A DNA stretch of 64,000 nucleotides. Source: Steromphala cineraria. Lineage: Eukaryota; Mollusca; Gastropoda; Trochida; Trochidae. The stretch spans positions 77,837,338 to 77,901,337 of the forward strand of contig OU744720.1 of assembly GCA_916613615.1 (NCBI GenBank), given 5' to 3'. How positions within the stretch are numbered: the first letter of the stretch is position 1; each line of letters starts with the position of its first letter. A model generated the notes under the pieces. It had not been told where the DNA came from. It saw nothing but the letters and a program-made list of their open reading frames with translations, and did not search any database. This document shows, in pieces, positions 1 to 8,895 of this stretch. A program made the position numbers and the translations under genes.

Positions 1-182
1 AGTCCGCTTTGTGTCATCTTGAAAAGAACACCCACCTTATACTGCATGCTTTTCTCTCCTCTTGTTCAAGTCTCTTGCACAGGTGATGGTCAATGCCATA
101 TACTGAAAGCTCATCATACTAGCATGTTCTAAAAGCTTACAACCTTGCATGTTCTGCCTACTTATAGTCAGCTTTGTTGTAG

Positions 183-677
183 ATGATGTCGAACCCAAGC
201 CCCTTTTCCACCCCCACTAAAATGCATTATCCCTCCGATGAAGGAGAATCCAGTGAATCGCCAAGAAAAATTGCGAGAAAGGTGTCACACATTGACACAA
301 TAGAGAGAGTACATGATGACTTAAAACAGAGCTATGCTCAATACATAGGAGCCTCCCGTACACTCCTGCAATTGCAGCCCCCACAGACAAGATCTGCCGC
401 CATGCTGATGTCCGCAGGAGACGATGCATTTAAGAAGCACCTTGCCGAACTCAAATCATCAATTGGCGCTCTTCGCCAGGCAGTCACTGCCAAGGATCAG
501 TCAATTGCTTACCTGCGCCAGGAGCTGGCCAATGCCCAGGCGGCTGCTTTGGAAGATGAGTTCAACGAGGGCTGTTCATCTGCTAAAGCCACAGTGCCAG
601 CAGCTTCACAGGAGTTCAACGAGGGCTGTTCATCTGCTAAAGCCACAGTGCCAGCAGCTTCACAGGAAGTTGATTAA
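183..677 (+). CDS. Small coiled-coil protein ORF upstream of the Helentron
   Basis: Unrecognised protein of 164 codons with two adjacent ATGs (183 and 186). The first 50 residues are rich in Ser, Pro and Lys and include a basic SPRKIARK stretch that could act as a nuclear signal. Residues of about 80-120 have heptad-like Leu/Ala spacing and look like a short coiled coil. The C-terminus is a perfect 18-residue duplication, EFNEGCSSAKATVPAASQ twice, made by a 54-bp DNA repeat. No domain is recognised. It lies 1.1 kb upstream of the Helentron on the same strand. It could be an accessory ORF of that element, an upstream exon, or an unrelated gene or relic. The open frame and balanced composition argue for coding; the function is unknown. 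Confidence 0.5.
   Translation: MMSNPSPFSTPTKMHYPSDEGESSESPRKIARKVSHIDTIERVHDDLKQSYAQYIGASRTLLQLQPPQTRSAAMLMSAGDDAFKKHLAELKSSIGALRQAVTAKDQSIAYLRQELANAQAAALEDEFNEGCSSAKATVPAASQEFNEGCSSAKATVPAASQEVD
558..665 (+). repeat. 54-bp tandem duplication inside the upstream ORF
   Basis: Two identical 54-bp copies, 558-611 and 612-665, in frame with the 183-677 ORF. The copies appear identical, so the duplication is recent, and it keeps the frame (18 codons). Confidence 0.9.
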
Positions 678-1296
678 AATGATGACAAAGACACCAAGAC
701 ATGTTCTGGCAATCTCAAAACTGCCTAAACATTACACAAGAATGTCCTCTCATGACTGTGCTCAAACTTTATATAATATGACCTTTTATTCTACCCCCTT
801 CAAGTAGTTTTGTTTTAAAGTGTCTGTACATGTCTTAACAGTTTCTTTAATGTTTCCATTTTTCCGTACTTTATAAGACTGTACTAGAGACAGCTGTTCC
901 CTTTGTCAAACACAAAATTGTATGCATGGCTAGGTATACATGTACTATTTTGTTTTAAAAGCAAATTATAACATTTTTGTTTCTATTTTCATGTACGCAA
1001 CAGTTTTTTATATATTTCATTTCTTTAAATGTCTACTTGTGTTTATGTGTAGATGTCAATATAGTTTTCACAATAATGTTAATATAACATTGAAACATAT
1101 TTGCTAGAAGTATGTCACATTAAGCTGTGGATTAACTTTTTTCTAAATGAAAGTTATTTTGTTATCGACTTGTAGTAAGATGGCTATAAGGATTATCATT
1201 TTCTGTCTGCTACCAATTGTTATTGTCAGGTGGCAAATATTTTGTTTATTGTTTGCTAATAAACTTTTTTTTTTTTTAGATTGCTGAAGATGGATG
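678..1296. other. AT-rich gap with a poly(A) signal and T-tract
   Basis: Non-coding in all frames at useful length. An AATAAA at about 1258 is followed by a run of T ending in TTTAG. This could be the 3' end of the 183-677 transcript or a splice acceptor leading into the minisatellite. Nothing else was recognised. Confidence 0.4.
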
Positions 1297-1481
1297 CCTA
1301 TGGATTCCTAGCTACTGAAGACCACATCTACAGCCTATGGATTCCTAGCTACTGAAGACCACATCTACAGCCTATGGATTCCTAGCTACTGAAGACCACA
1401 TCTACAGCCTATGGATTCCTAGCCACTGAAGATCACATCTACAGCTTATAGATTCCTAGCCACTGAAGACCACATCTACAG
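1297..1481 (+). repeat. 37-bp minisatellite, five copies
   Basis: Five head-to-tail copies start at 1297, 1334, 1371, 1408 and 1445, with a partial sixth after 1481. The unit begins CCTATGGATTCCTAGC and ends CACATCTACAG. The first three copies are identical and the last two carry a few substitutions. All frames contain stops over the array, so it is not coding. It precedes the first Helentron exon and could be part of the element's 5' region. Confidence 0.9.
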
Positions 1482-1599
1482 CCTTTGGATGTATATAGAG
1501 TGAAAACGGACATCTACATAACTATAAATTCTAATTTTAACGTGAGTGTGTTTGTTTTACTTCATATATAATTCTTTTAAAAATTAACTTTCACATTCC

Positions 1600-1714
1600 T
1601 TGAAATTAAAGTGATGTAAAAATGAAGGAGATTTATTCATATCATTAGTTAAAATCGTTGAAATTAAAATGATGTAAAAATTAAGGAGATTTATTCATAT
1701 CATTAGTTAAAATC
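1600..1714 (+). repeat. 58-bp direct duplication
   Basis: Two near-identical copies (1600-1657 and 1658-1714) begin TTGAAATTAAA and share GGAGATTTATTCATATCA. They are AT-rich and non-coding, just upstream of the Helentron start exon. Confidence 0.85.
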
Positions 1715-1767
1715 CTTTCATCAAAATTTTTTATCAAAATTTTGTACATTTTCTAGGAAAATCTACA

Positions 1768-1851
1768 ATGAGAGGGAAATGTAAGAGTCCCGCCAAGAGG
1801 GCAGCTGAAGCCAGGGAACACATGAGACTCAAGAGAAGTAGATTATGGGAG
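1768..1851 (+). CDS. Helentron exon 1 (basic N-terminus)
   Basis: A 28-codon exon opens with ATG at 1768 and ends in GGGAG followed by the donor GTAAGA (1852). It has a candidate acceptor TTTCTAG just upstream (about 1755). The peptide is very basic (MRGKCKSPAKRAAEARE...). The intron 1852-2111 ends in TTTTGTTGCAG and joins in phase 0 to the protease-domain exon, so the joined frame continues without a stop. The splice sites are read from consensus only. Confidence 0.65.
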
Positions 1852-2111
1852 GTAAGATGTCCTCACTGTTTGTACCCTGTATACATAATATTACATGTTA
1901 TACATATAATGCAATTACAACATCTCAAGTGCCATCCATTGTATTCAAGTGGAGTTTTACCTATGCTACAATCGTTTGTGTTCAATGAAAATCAAGTGCT
2001 TCTGTAGTAAATTACTTAAATGAAGACATTATTTCAAATGTTTGAAGAGATTAGGTACAGCTATGGACAGAGCTTAGAGAGTGAATTAACATGAATATCC
2101 TTTTGTTGCAG

Positions 2112-4491
2112 ACTGAGGTCTCCGAGGTCCCTGTGGTCCCCGAGGTCTCTGATGCACCGCCGTCTCAGCAGCTAGTCCCCCAGGAGAGACAGTGTGTCGT
2201 GAGAGGCACCCATCACCAGGGACATCCCCAGTTCTACTCCGCCGCAGTGTACTTGTGCAAGTCTGCTTTTCATGTTGAACTTTCTACTACAGCCAGATGT
2301 TTCCAGATGGACACCTCAACATATGGATCACATACTCCGCCATGCTTCAGGACTCTACCTAGACATTGTTCAAAATGAAAGCTATTTGATGATTTCAGAA
2401 CTTCCAACTCAAGTTCATTATAAAAACACTCAGTTTCATATGACTAGATCACCAGCAGTAAATGGCTCAATGAACAGAACAGAAAGTGAGGATCCATTTT
2501 TCTGTATTGATGATGCTGCAGAACAAGTTCTATCAAACCATAACCTTGCTTTTATTACAATCGGAGCCAACATCATGGCGCTATCAAGAAGAAGTGACAT
2601 ATACTACATGTTTGATTCACATTCTCGGAGTTCTGCAGGACTGTGTATACCCATGGGAACTAGTGTGCTAATGAAATTCACCTCCCTTCATGCTTTGTGT
2701 ACAAACTTGAAAGTTCTTGCAAGAACATTGGGATGTCCCAATTCTCCCTTTGAGTGCACACCAGTTGACATCCTTTTGACTGATAGTGCACTAGTTCCAG
2801 AGAGTGTCCTCATAGAGGAAGTGAGTGTTCAAGATGTCAAACAGAAGTCAATGTCATCTTTGTTTGGCTATTCTCAAAATATGCAGTCTTACTTTAGACA
2901 CCAAAGAAATAAACAGAAGCTGAAAAGTATGCCAACTTCCAGTAAATTGCATGAAACTCTAAATTCCTCTCCATTTGGGCAAGACAAAGAGAAAATTCAG
3001 GATTCAGGAAATAAAAGAAAACAAATCTACAGAGAAAAGTTAACTAAAGAGCAGAAGGAGCAAGTGAAATTAAAAGACTGTCATCGAAAAAGACAATGTA
3101 GACAGAAAACTGACAGTGTGTTATCGGAATCTGAAAGAACACAAAAGAAGACAAGTGAGAAGGAAAGAAAGAAACAGAATAGAGAGAAAACTGACAGTGT
3201 GTTATCGGAATCTGAAAGAACGCAAAAGAAGGCAAGTGAGAAGGAAAGAGTTGGAAATATTAGACAGAAAACTGACAGTGTGTTATCAGAATCTGAAAGA
3301 ACACAAAAGAAGACAAGTGAGAAGGAAAGAAAGAAACAGAATAGACAGAAAACTGACAGTGTATTATCGGAATCTGAAAGAAGACAAAAGAAGGCAAGTG
3401 AGAAGGAAAGAGTTGGAAATATTAGACAGAAAACTGACAGTGTGTTATCAGAATCTGAAAGAAAACAAAAAAAGGCAAGTGAGAAGGAAAGAAAGAAACA
3501 GAATAGAGAGAAAATTGACAATACATTATCCTCAGCTGACAGAGAAAACCACAGGTCAAGTGAAAGAGAACGAGTTAAGAATTATAGAACTTGGACTAAT
3601 TCAAATGATAACGATGAAGTAAGTGTGGATAGCCCATCATATCTCACAGCTAAAGTTGTACGATCTCTGAATGACTTTGAGAAGGCTGTGAAGAGTGGAC
3701 CTGTGTGCCCGTGTTCTTGTTGTAACAGAGCAATGTACCGAAGATCTGTTGTGCATTGTCGGAAAGAAAAATATGTAAAATGCTCACAATCCCTCCTTGA
3801 ACAGTGTCTTTCAGAAAACACAAGTGACTTTGAAGGGAATCAATGGCTGTGCAAATCATGTCATTCAAGTCTTTTAAATGGCAAGATGCCAGCTCAAGCT
3901 CAAGCAAATGGTCTCAAGCCATGTAGTATCCCACCTGACCTACAGAACCTGTCTTTACTCGAATCACATCTCATTTCAAAAATCTTGCCTTTCATGAAAA
4001 TAGTTGCAAAACCTAGAGGAGCTCAACATGGAATAAAAGGTTCAGTAGTTCTGGTTCCAGCAGACCTTGATAAGATTATGACCACACTTCCTCGAGCTGT
4101 ACCACAATCTGGCATCATCACCTTGGCCCTGAAGAGGAGAATGACTGACGCTCATGCTGTACATCTACAGTGTATTAACCCACAGAATGTGAACACAGCA
4201 CTCCGCTTTCTACTGAAAAATAACCCTTTCTATCAGGATGTGACAATCAATCCCTTGTGGGAGGAACAAAGCAAGGATGCTAATCCAGATATATGGGAAG
4301 CAACAACATCATGCATTGAGAACTGTGATCAAAATAAAGATGATAATGTGAACTGTGACAATGAAAGTGACATCACAGACAGCGAAGATGAAGTTGAAGC
4401 TGCAAATCCCAGTGATTTCAGAGAGCAGCTGAAACAGAAAAGATCAATAAACACCACGACATGCATGAACCCAACCTTCGACCAGAGATAG
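2112..4491 (+). CDS. Helentron N-terminal part: cysteine-protease-like domain, basic repeats, Cys-rich and DUF6570-like segments
   Basis: The exon opens in phase 0 after the acceptor at 2111, passes through RGTHHQGHPQF, then must shift frame near 2235-2245. The downstream frame reads QCTCASLLFMLNFLL (Cys at 2248) and is open to 4491. A putative nucleophile Cys in QCTC, then FDSHSR (2611-2628) and GTSVLMKF, fits the papain-like fold of herpesvirus-tegument-type (C76-like) deubiquitinases, versions of which occur in eukaryotic transposons. This is assignment by motif, not search. Next come six basic 27-residue repeats (3100-3585), a Cys-rich stretch with CPCSCCNRAMYRR and WLCKSCHSS (about 3700-3870), and a DUF6570-like segment (about 3940-4250) common N-terminal to Helitron Rep. 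An acidic tail precedes the frame break near 4465. Confidence 0.75.
3100..3585 (+). repeat. Six coding repeats of 81 bp (27 residues)
   Basis: Units start at 3100, 3181, 3262, 3343, 3424 and 3505. The core is KTDSVLSESER followed by a Lys/Glu-rich stretch. Unit ends alternate between KERKKQN and KERVGNI, giving a 162-bp higher-order period. The sixth unit is diverged (KIDNTLSSADRE). The peptide should be a charged helix or coiled coil, plausibly nuclear or nucleic-acid binding. Confidence 0.95.
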
Positions 4492-4742
4492 CATCTCACC
4501 ACATTGTGAACATAGCACCAGGTGAAGGAAGCCATCCTATTTCTGTTTCCAAAGAACCAAACTGGGAAGCAATGACATTTCCTGTACTCTTTCCAGATGG
4601 GAAGAACACCTACAACAATCCTAATTCTCCACGCTTGGTTCAACTTTCCTCAATTCACGACTGCTATCAATTGATGGAAGATTTGGGGAGAGCACCCAAT
4701 ACATATTTCAAGCCTTACACTGGCAAGAGACTCTCTCCTTGA
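4461..4742 (+). CDS. Helentron segment between DUF6570-like and Rep domains
   Basis: A short open frame carries the conserved Helitron patch IAPGEGSHPISV, then WEAMTFPVLFPDG, which normally precedes the Rep domain. It overlaps the previous frame by about 30 bp, the pattern expected of a small indel in one continuous coding sequence. It ends GKRLSP-stop at 4742. The stretch with an R..D.RF..N..YLF-like motif that usually follows in this family was not seen, so a small deletion may sit at this junction. The ATG at 4461 is not a real start. Confidence 0.7.
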   Translation: MHEPNLRPEIASHHIVNIAPGEGSHPISVSKEPNWEAMTFPVLFPDGKNTYNNPNSPRLVQLSSIHDCYQLMEDLGRAPNTYFKPYTGKRLSP

Positions 4743-5548
4743 AGAGTAATATGACAATAACTCATCGGAAAAAGGCAAATGAAACCATCACTGCCAGTCA
4801 GCTGAAAGACTCGTCAAGAATACACCGTCTTCTATCAGATGACCAAATTTTCCATAGTTTCAAAAACATCAGAGGTACGCCACAGTATTGGCATGCTATG
4901 CAACTTGACATGCTTGCAAAGGTCAGGCAATTTGGACCGTACACATTCTTCATCACAGGCTCCTCTGCTGAATTTCAGTGGAAAGAGGTCATTCAAGTTG
5001 TCGGACAACAGTATGGTCAAGTTTTCTCTGATGAAGAAGTCAGAGCGATGACTTGGGAAACAAAAAGAAGATGGTTAGAAAGAAATCCTGTGACAGCTGC
5101 CAGACATATTGACTATATTTTTGAGCAGTTGTGGGGAAAAATTATCCTTGGAGGTGCCCATCCTGTTGGCCAAATACTGACGTATGATAGAAGAATGGAG
5201 ATGCAGGGCAGAGGCACAGCACATTGGCACTCAGCCGTCATGGTCAAAGATGCACCTCGCTTAGATAGCAATAGTGATGAAGAGGTTGTCGAGTTCATTG
5301 ATCAATATATTTCGTGCTGTATTCCTGATGAAGATGCAGATCCCACTCTTCATGAGCTTGTGAAGTCACGACAGGTCCATCATCATACAAGGACTTGTAA
5401 AAAGAATGAGAAGAAGTCATGTCGTTTTGGCTATCCCAAACCACCCACATCAAGAACAATAGTTTGTAGACAACAGGCAACAGCAGACACAAATGGGATC
5501 AGTCAAACTTCCAAGCATGTCCTTTCACAAGTGATGACAATTTCATGA
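4739..5548 (+). CDS. Helentron Rep (HUH) domain, first half
   Basis: This is the Rep endonuclease of a rolling-circle transposon, which nicks and joins single strands at the element's ends. RGTPQYWHAMQLDML, then FGPYTFFITGSSAEFQW, match the conserved Helitron lead-in. The two-His motif is in QGRGTAHWHSAVMV (His codons 5222-5224 and 5228-5230), followed by CRFGYPKPP. The frame has no ATG at its 5' end (it opens at a TTG), so it continues the upstream frames rather than being a separate gene. It stops at 5548, where another frame carries on with NFMNHLLWEQ. Confidence 0.8.
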   Translation: MKSNMTITHRKKANETITASQLKDSSRIHRLLSDDQIFHSFKNIRGTPQYWHAMQLDMLAKVRQFGPYTFFITGSSAEFQWKEVIQVVGQQYGQVFSDEEVRAMTWETKRRWLERNPVTAARHIDYIFEQLWGKIILGGAHPVGQILTYDRRMEMQGRGTAHWHSAVMVKDAPRLDSNSDEEVVEFIDQYISCCIPDEDADPTLHELVKSRQVHHHTRTCKKNEKKSCRFGYPKPPTSRTIVCRQQATADTNGISQTSKHVLSQVMTIS

Positions 5549-5558
5549 ATCACCTTTT

Positions 5559-6692
5559 ATGGGAACAATGACCGATCTCCTGGAGGAAGCTGGAATCACA
5601 CAAGGACAATATGAGCAGGCTCTGAAGAACAAGAGCAAGAAGACTTCAATCACAATGAAGAGGGAACCCCAGGATGTTACAGTCAACAACTACAACCCTG
5701 TTCTACTGAGGGCTCTAAAGAGCAATATGGACATTCAGTTTATAACTGATATATGGGCATGCATAGCATATTTGTGTTCCTATATGTGTAAACCAGAAAA
5801 AACCATGAGTGAGCTCATGAGGAAGGCCTGTAAGGAAGCAGCTTCTAAATCCATTCGAGATCAGCTCTTTAGTATAGGACACGTATTCCTGAAGTGTAGG
5901 GAAGTGTCAGAGCATGAAGCAGTAGCTCGCCTTCTCTCACTACCCCTCAGAAGATCTGATCTGGAAGTTGTGTACATCGCGGTTGATTACCCTGAAAACA
6001 GAACAAGACTTTTAAAGCCTTTCTCAGAGATCTCAAGTTTGGATGATGAGGATGAAGATTTGTATCTTCCGTCTATTCATGTCAAATATGCAGCCAGGCC
6101 AACTTGCCTCGAAAACCAGTCTCTGGCAGAGTTTGGGACCATGTACACAACTTGTACAAAGAAGGGTAACGATGCAGAGGAAACTCCAGAAACGGATTCA
6201 AATGAAAGCTCTTCTACTATTAGCCTGCAGCAAGGATTTGGGAAGATGAGAAAACGTCAAAGACCATCTGTTTTGCGGTATCATTTCGTATCTAAAGACA
6301 AAGACCCTGAGCAGTACTATCATCGCTTACTTTTGTTGTACTTGCCATGGCGATGTGAAGAGGATTTGAAGCATGAGGATGGCACCTATGAGAGCAAGTT
6401 TGTAGCCTTGAAAGATCAGTTAGTCCCAATCATCACAAAATATGAACCATACTGTGATCAGGTGGAAGCTATCCTAGAAGACTTTGATCCAGATGAAGCC
6501 TCTGAAGATATTTGGGATGAGCTAGCAGCTGAACGAGAGCATGAACTTGAAGACTCGAGCGATCAACCTCAAGATTTGCTGCAACTGATCCTGAGATTCT
6601 TGGAGATGTACATCCTCATCAAGAGAGCAGGCAGCCATATGGGGTTGAACCAAGCCTGTCGATCGTCCCAGATGCTGAATACTATTCACTAG
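5559..6692 (+). CDS. Helentron Rep domain, second half, and linker
   Basis: TDLLEEAGIT, then VTVNNYNPVLLRALKSNMDIQF, is conserved in Helitron Rep proteins. The catalytic tyrosine motif reads CIAYLCSYMCK (Tyr codons 5769-5771 and 5781-5783), the two-Tyr YxxxY of Helitron relaxases. REVSEHEAVARLLSLPLR is also a family block. After residue 200 the chain is acidic and linker-like. The conserved frame switches to the +2 register between about 6580 and 6640, where QPYGVEPSLSIVPDAEYYS leads directly into the helicase. The last 30-odd residues of this ORF are therefore probably out of frame. Confidence 0.8.
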   Translation: MGTMTDLLEEAGITQGQYEQALKNKSKKTSITMKREPQDVTVNNYNPVLLRALKSNMDIQFITDIWACIAYLCSYMCKPEKTMSELMRKACKEAASKSIRDQLFSIGHVFLKCREVSEHEAVARLLSLPLRRSDLEVVYIAVDYPENRTRLLKPFSEISSLDDEDEDLYLPSIHVKYAARPTCLENQSLAEFGTMYTTCTKKGNDAEETPETDSNESSSTISLQQGFGKMRKRQRPSVLRYHFVSKDKDPEQYYHRLLLLYLPWRCEEDLKHEDGTYESKFVALKDQLVPIITKYEPYCDQVEAILEDFDPDEASEDIWDELAAEREHELEDSSDQPQDLLQLILRFLEMYILIKRAGSHMGLNQACRSSQMLNTIH

Positions 6693-8773
6693 TGACAAGC
6701 TTGAACAAGCAACAGAAAAGTCTTTTCCAGTTTGTATTTGAGTGGGCTGTTGACATGAGAATAGGACCTGTCACACCAGAACCATTTTATGTGTTTCTCA
6801 GCGGGGAGGGCGGAACTGGGAAAACTCATCTCATTCAAGCAATTTACCAATGTGTTGTAAGAATTCTCAGGAAAGCAGGTGATGACCCAGAAAAGCCACA
6901 AGCACTTCTTACGGCACCTACTGGTAAAGCAGCGACCAACATCAGTGGAGCAACACTGCACAGTACTTTCCCCTTGCCTATTAGGGATGCACGTTCGAAG
7001 AACACTTACAAAAAGCCAGGCGCTGAACGTCTCTCTCGACTTCGCAACCTTTATTCATTGTTGAAACTAGTTGTCATAGATGAAATTTCAATGGTTGGTG
7101 GTACCATTTTTGATGATATTTCACTTGCAATGCAAGATATCACCGAAGAAAAAGAGCCTTTTGGGAACACATCAATACTGGCTGTTGGTGACCTCCTCCA
7201 GTTGAATCCAGTTGGGGACAGGGCTGTTTTTAAGGCACCAAAAGATGACTATGGCGCACTATATGGATCTTTATGGCAACGTCTCTTTAGACTTCATGAG
7301 CTCACTGAAGTTTTAAGGCAGAAGGGAGATCCTCTATACAGGGATATATTGTCCAGAATTCGAATTGGAACTTTCACAGATGAAGACATTCAGTGCCTGA
7401 AGGAACTTGAAAAATTCACCTCACCTCCTGAGGATGCAATACGAATATTCATCACAAACCAAAAAGCTCATGACTATAACAGATCAATGATTGACAAATT
7501 TCCAAATGCTGTCACTGTCCAAGCAAGAGATTCCTCAAAAGACTTGATTACACAAACAGATGTTGTTGTTTCCTCAGACAATATCCATGAAACAGGCAAT
7601 CTACCATCTCATCTGACAGTTGCTGAAAATGTGAGGTTCATGTTGACCAGAAATGTTGACACTTCTGATATGCTTGTAAATGGAGCAATGGGTACAGTTG
7701 TCAAACATGATCTTCCAAAGTCAAATCCACTGTCCGGGGTTCTATTCGTGAAGTTTGATCAGGAGCTAGCCGGACGAAAAGCGAGACGTGCTTGTCCTCC
7801 TGCTCTGAAGCATGTTGTTCCTGTCAAAAGTATCACAGTAAGATTCTTGATATCCAAGAAGAAAACTGTTGCCGTGGAACGCACACAATATCCAGGAGTT
7901 TTGGCATGGGCGGTAACAGTGCACAAGAGCCAAGGCAGCACATACACATCCATGGTTGGAGATCTCACTGCTCGCAAGAATACACCCATCAGTCAAGGAT
8001 TAGTGTATACCATGCTCAGTCGAGTCACTTCAAGGAAAGGACTCTATCTTGTTGGATTCCAGTCAGAGAAGATCAAGGTGAACAAGGCAGCTTTGCAAGA
8101 GATGGAAAGGATGAGGAAAGAAAGTCTCTTTACCTGGTCACCAATACTTTCTACAGTACCAACAGACTGCATCCTCATTGGTCATCTCAATGTACGTTCC
8201 CTTCGTGCACACTATGAGCATCTTCTCTCCGAGGAATTTCTCAGTAGAATGTCTATTTTGTGTCTGACTGAAACCCACCTTACAGATGAAAACTTACCAG
8301 AGAGATACAATACCTTGCAATCTCACAGACTTGTTCATAAGCCAACTGCTCATGGTCTTGCAATGCTAATTAAGAAAGAGCACACTCATAGAGAGATTCA
8401 AATTCCAACAACTCTAGAAGTCTTGGCATGTCAAGTTGAAAATCTGTTGGTGATCACAGTGTACAGACCACCTGGCCCAGTTCGCAACTTTTTGTTCTCA
8501 CTTGAAGAATTGTTGAAACAGTTGCAAGTAAACAATTGTGAAGCTGTGTTGACAGGGGACTTCAACATGGATATTCATCATGTATTAGACAGACTATTAT
8601 CCAAGTATAATCTCCAGCAAATTGATGGTAGTCAACGCCCAACACACATTCAGGGTGGTGAACTAGATCTCATGTTCACCAATGTGAAGCCTCTACTTCC
8701 TACCAAACCTTTGCCTGTGTTCTTCACTGACCATTTACTCCTGTGGGCAGCCCTTCACAATGCCAACATGTAA
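6692..8773 (+). CDS. Helentron PIF1-family helicase fused to an EEP endonuclease
   Basis: The longest intact part of the element. Helicase motifs, numbered from the open frame at 6692 (a GTG, not a true start): Walker A GEGGTGKT at residues 38-45, TAPTGKAA at 74-81, Walker B VIDEISM at 128-134, GDLLQLNP at 166-173, then VHKSQGS and LSRVTSRKGLYL near residues 410-450. This is the PIF1/RecD-like superfamily 1B set. From about residue 494 an EEP domain follows: GHLNVRSL (497), LCLTETHL, VYRPPG, LTGDFNMD (about 620-627) and FTDHLLLW near the end, the Asn, Glu, Asp and Asp-His landmarks of AP-endonuclease-like folds. Unwinding plus a second nuclease fits Helentron biology. It stops at 8773 and AATAAA follows within 10 bp. 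Confidence 0.9.
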   Translation: MTSLNKQQKSLFQFVFEWAVDMRIGPVTPEPFYVFLSGEGGTGKTHLIQAIYQCVVRILRKAGDDPEKPQALLTAPTGKAATNISGATLHSTFPLPIRDARSKNTYKKPGAERLSRLRNLYSLLKLVVIDEISMVGGTIFDDISLAMQDITEEKEPFGNTSILAVGDLLQLNPVGDRAVFKAPKDDYGALYGSLWQRLFRLHELTEVLRQKGDPLYRDILSRIRIGTFTDEDIQCLKELEKFTSPPEDAIRIFITNQKAHDYNRSMIDKFPNAVTVQARDSSKDLITQTDVVVSSDNIHETGNLPSHLTVAENVRFMLTRNVDTSDMLVNGAMGTVVKHDLPKSNPLSGVLFVKFDQELAGRKARRACPPALKHVVPVKSITVRFLISKKKTVAVERTQYPGVLAWAVTVHKSQGSTYTSMVGDLTARKNTPISQGLVYTMLSRVTSRKGLYLVGFQSEKIKVNKAALQEMERMRKESLFTWSPILSTVPTDCILIGHLNVRSLRAHYEHLLSEEFLSRMSILCLTETHLTDENLPERYNTLQSHRLVHKPTAHGLAMLIKKEHTHREIQIPTTLEVLACQVENLLVITVYRPPGPVRNFLFSLEELLKQLQVNNCEAVLTGDFNMDIHHVLDRLLSKYNLQQIDGSQRPTHIQGGELDLMFTNVKPLLPTKPLPVFFTDHLLLWAALHNANM

Positions 8774-8780
8774 CTTTGTG

Positions 8781-8786
8781 AATAAA
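8781..8786 (+). terminator. Poly(A) signal of the Helentron transcript
   Basis: AATAAA lies eight bases after the stop codon of the helicase-EEP frame. The close spacing suggests a very short 3' UTR. Confidence 0.6.
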
Positions 8787-8861
8787 AGAACATGACAAGA
8801 CAACAGACTTAACAGGTTTGTGGTAAAGTTGAATCTTAACTTTTAAAATTGTACTGATCAC

Positions 8862-8895
8862 ATGGCCCAGACCCTGAGTTTACACTGTGGGCCAT
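8862..8895. other. Hairpin, candidate Helentron 3' end structure
   Basis: A perfect 8-bp inverted repeat, ATGGCCCA (8862-8869) and TGGGCCAT (8888-8895), with an 18-nt loop lies about 90 bp after the last stop. Rolling-circle transposons carry a stem-loop near the 3' end, so this is the best candidate; the exact terminus was not found. Confidence 0.35.

Larger units (their letters stand above)
1754..8895 (+). mobile_element. Helentron-type rolling-circle transposon
   Basis: One plus-strand coding unit encodes, in order, a cysteine-protease-like domain, basic repeats, a Cys-rich segment, a DUF6570-like segment, a Rep domain (HxH at 5222-5230; YxxxY at 5769-5783), a PIF1 helicase and an EEP nuclease. 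Rep fused to PIF1 helicase defines Helitrons; an EEP/AP-endonuclease domain C-terminal to the helicase is typical of the Helentron branch. Frame switches near 2240, 4465, 4740, 5545-5560 and 6580-6640 break the polyprotein. The frames overlap or abut, so small indels explain the switches better than introns. True termini were not proven: the left end may lie anywhere upstream (even including the 183-677 ORF), and the right end is guessed from a hairpin at 8862-8895. Confidence 0.85.

Noticed and set aside
3044..3521. Minus-strand open frames rich in Ser, Phe, Leu and Cys
   Set aside because: They are the antisense of the basic 81-bp coding repeat and have the same periodicity; no independent signal.
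3116..3622. Plus-strand Arg/Lys-rich 168-codon frame
   Set aside because: It is a second frame across the same repeat array; the 739-codon frame carries the conserved motifs.
4739..5548. Rep segment as an independent gene
   Set aside because: The frame opens at TTG with no ATG near the 5' end, and conserved sequence continues from the frames before and after it.
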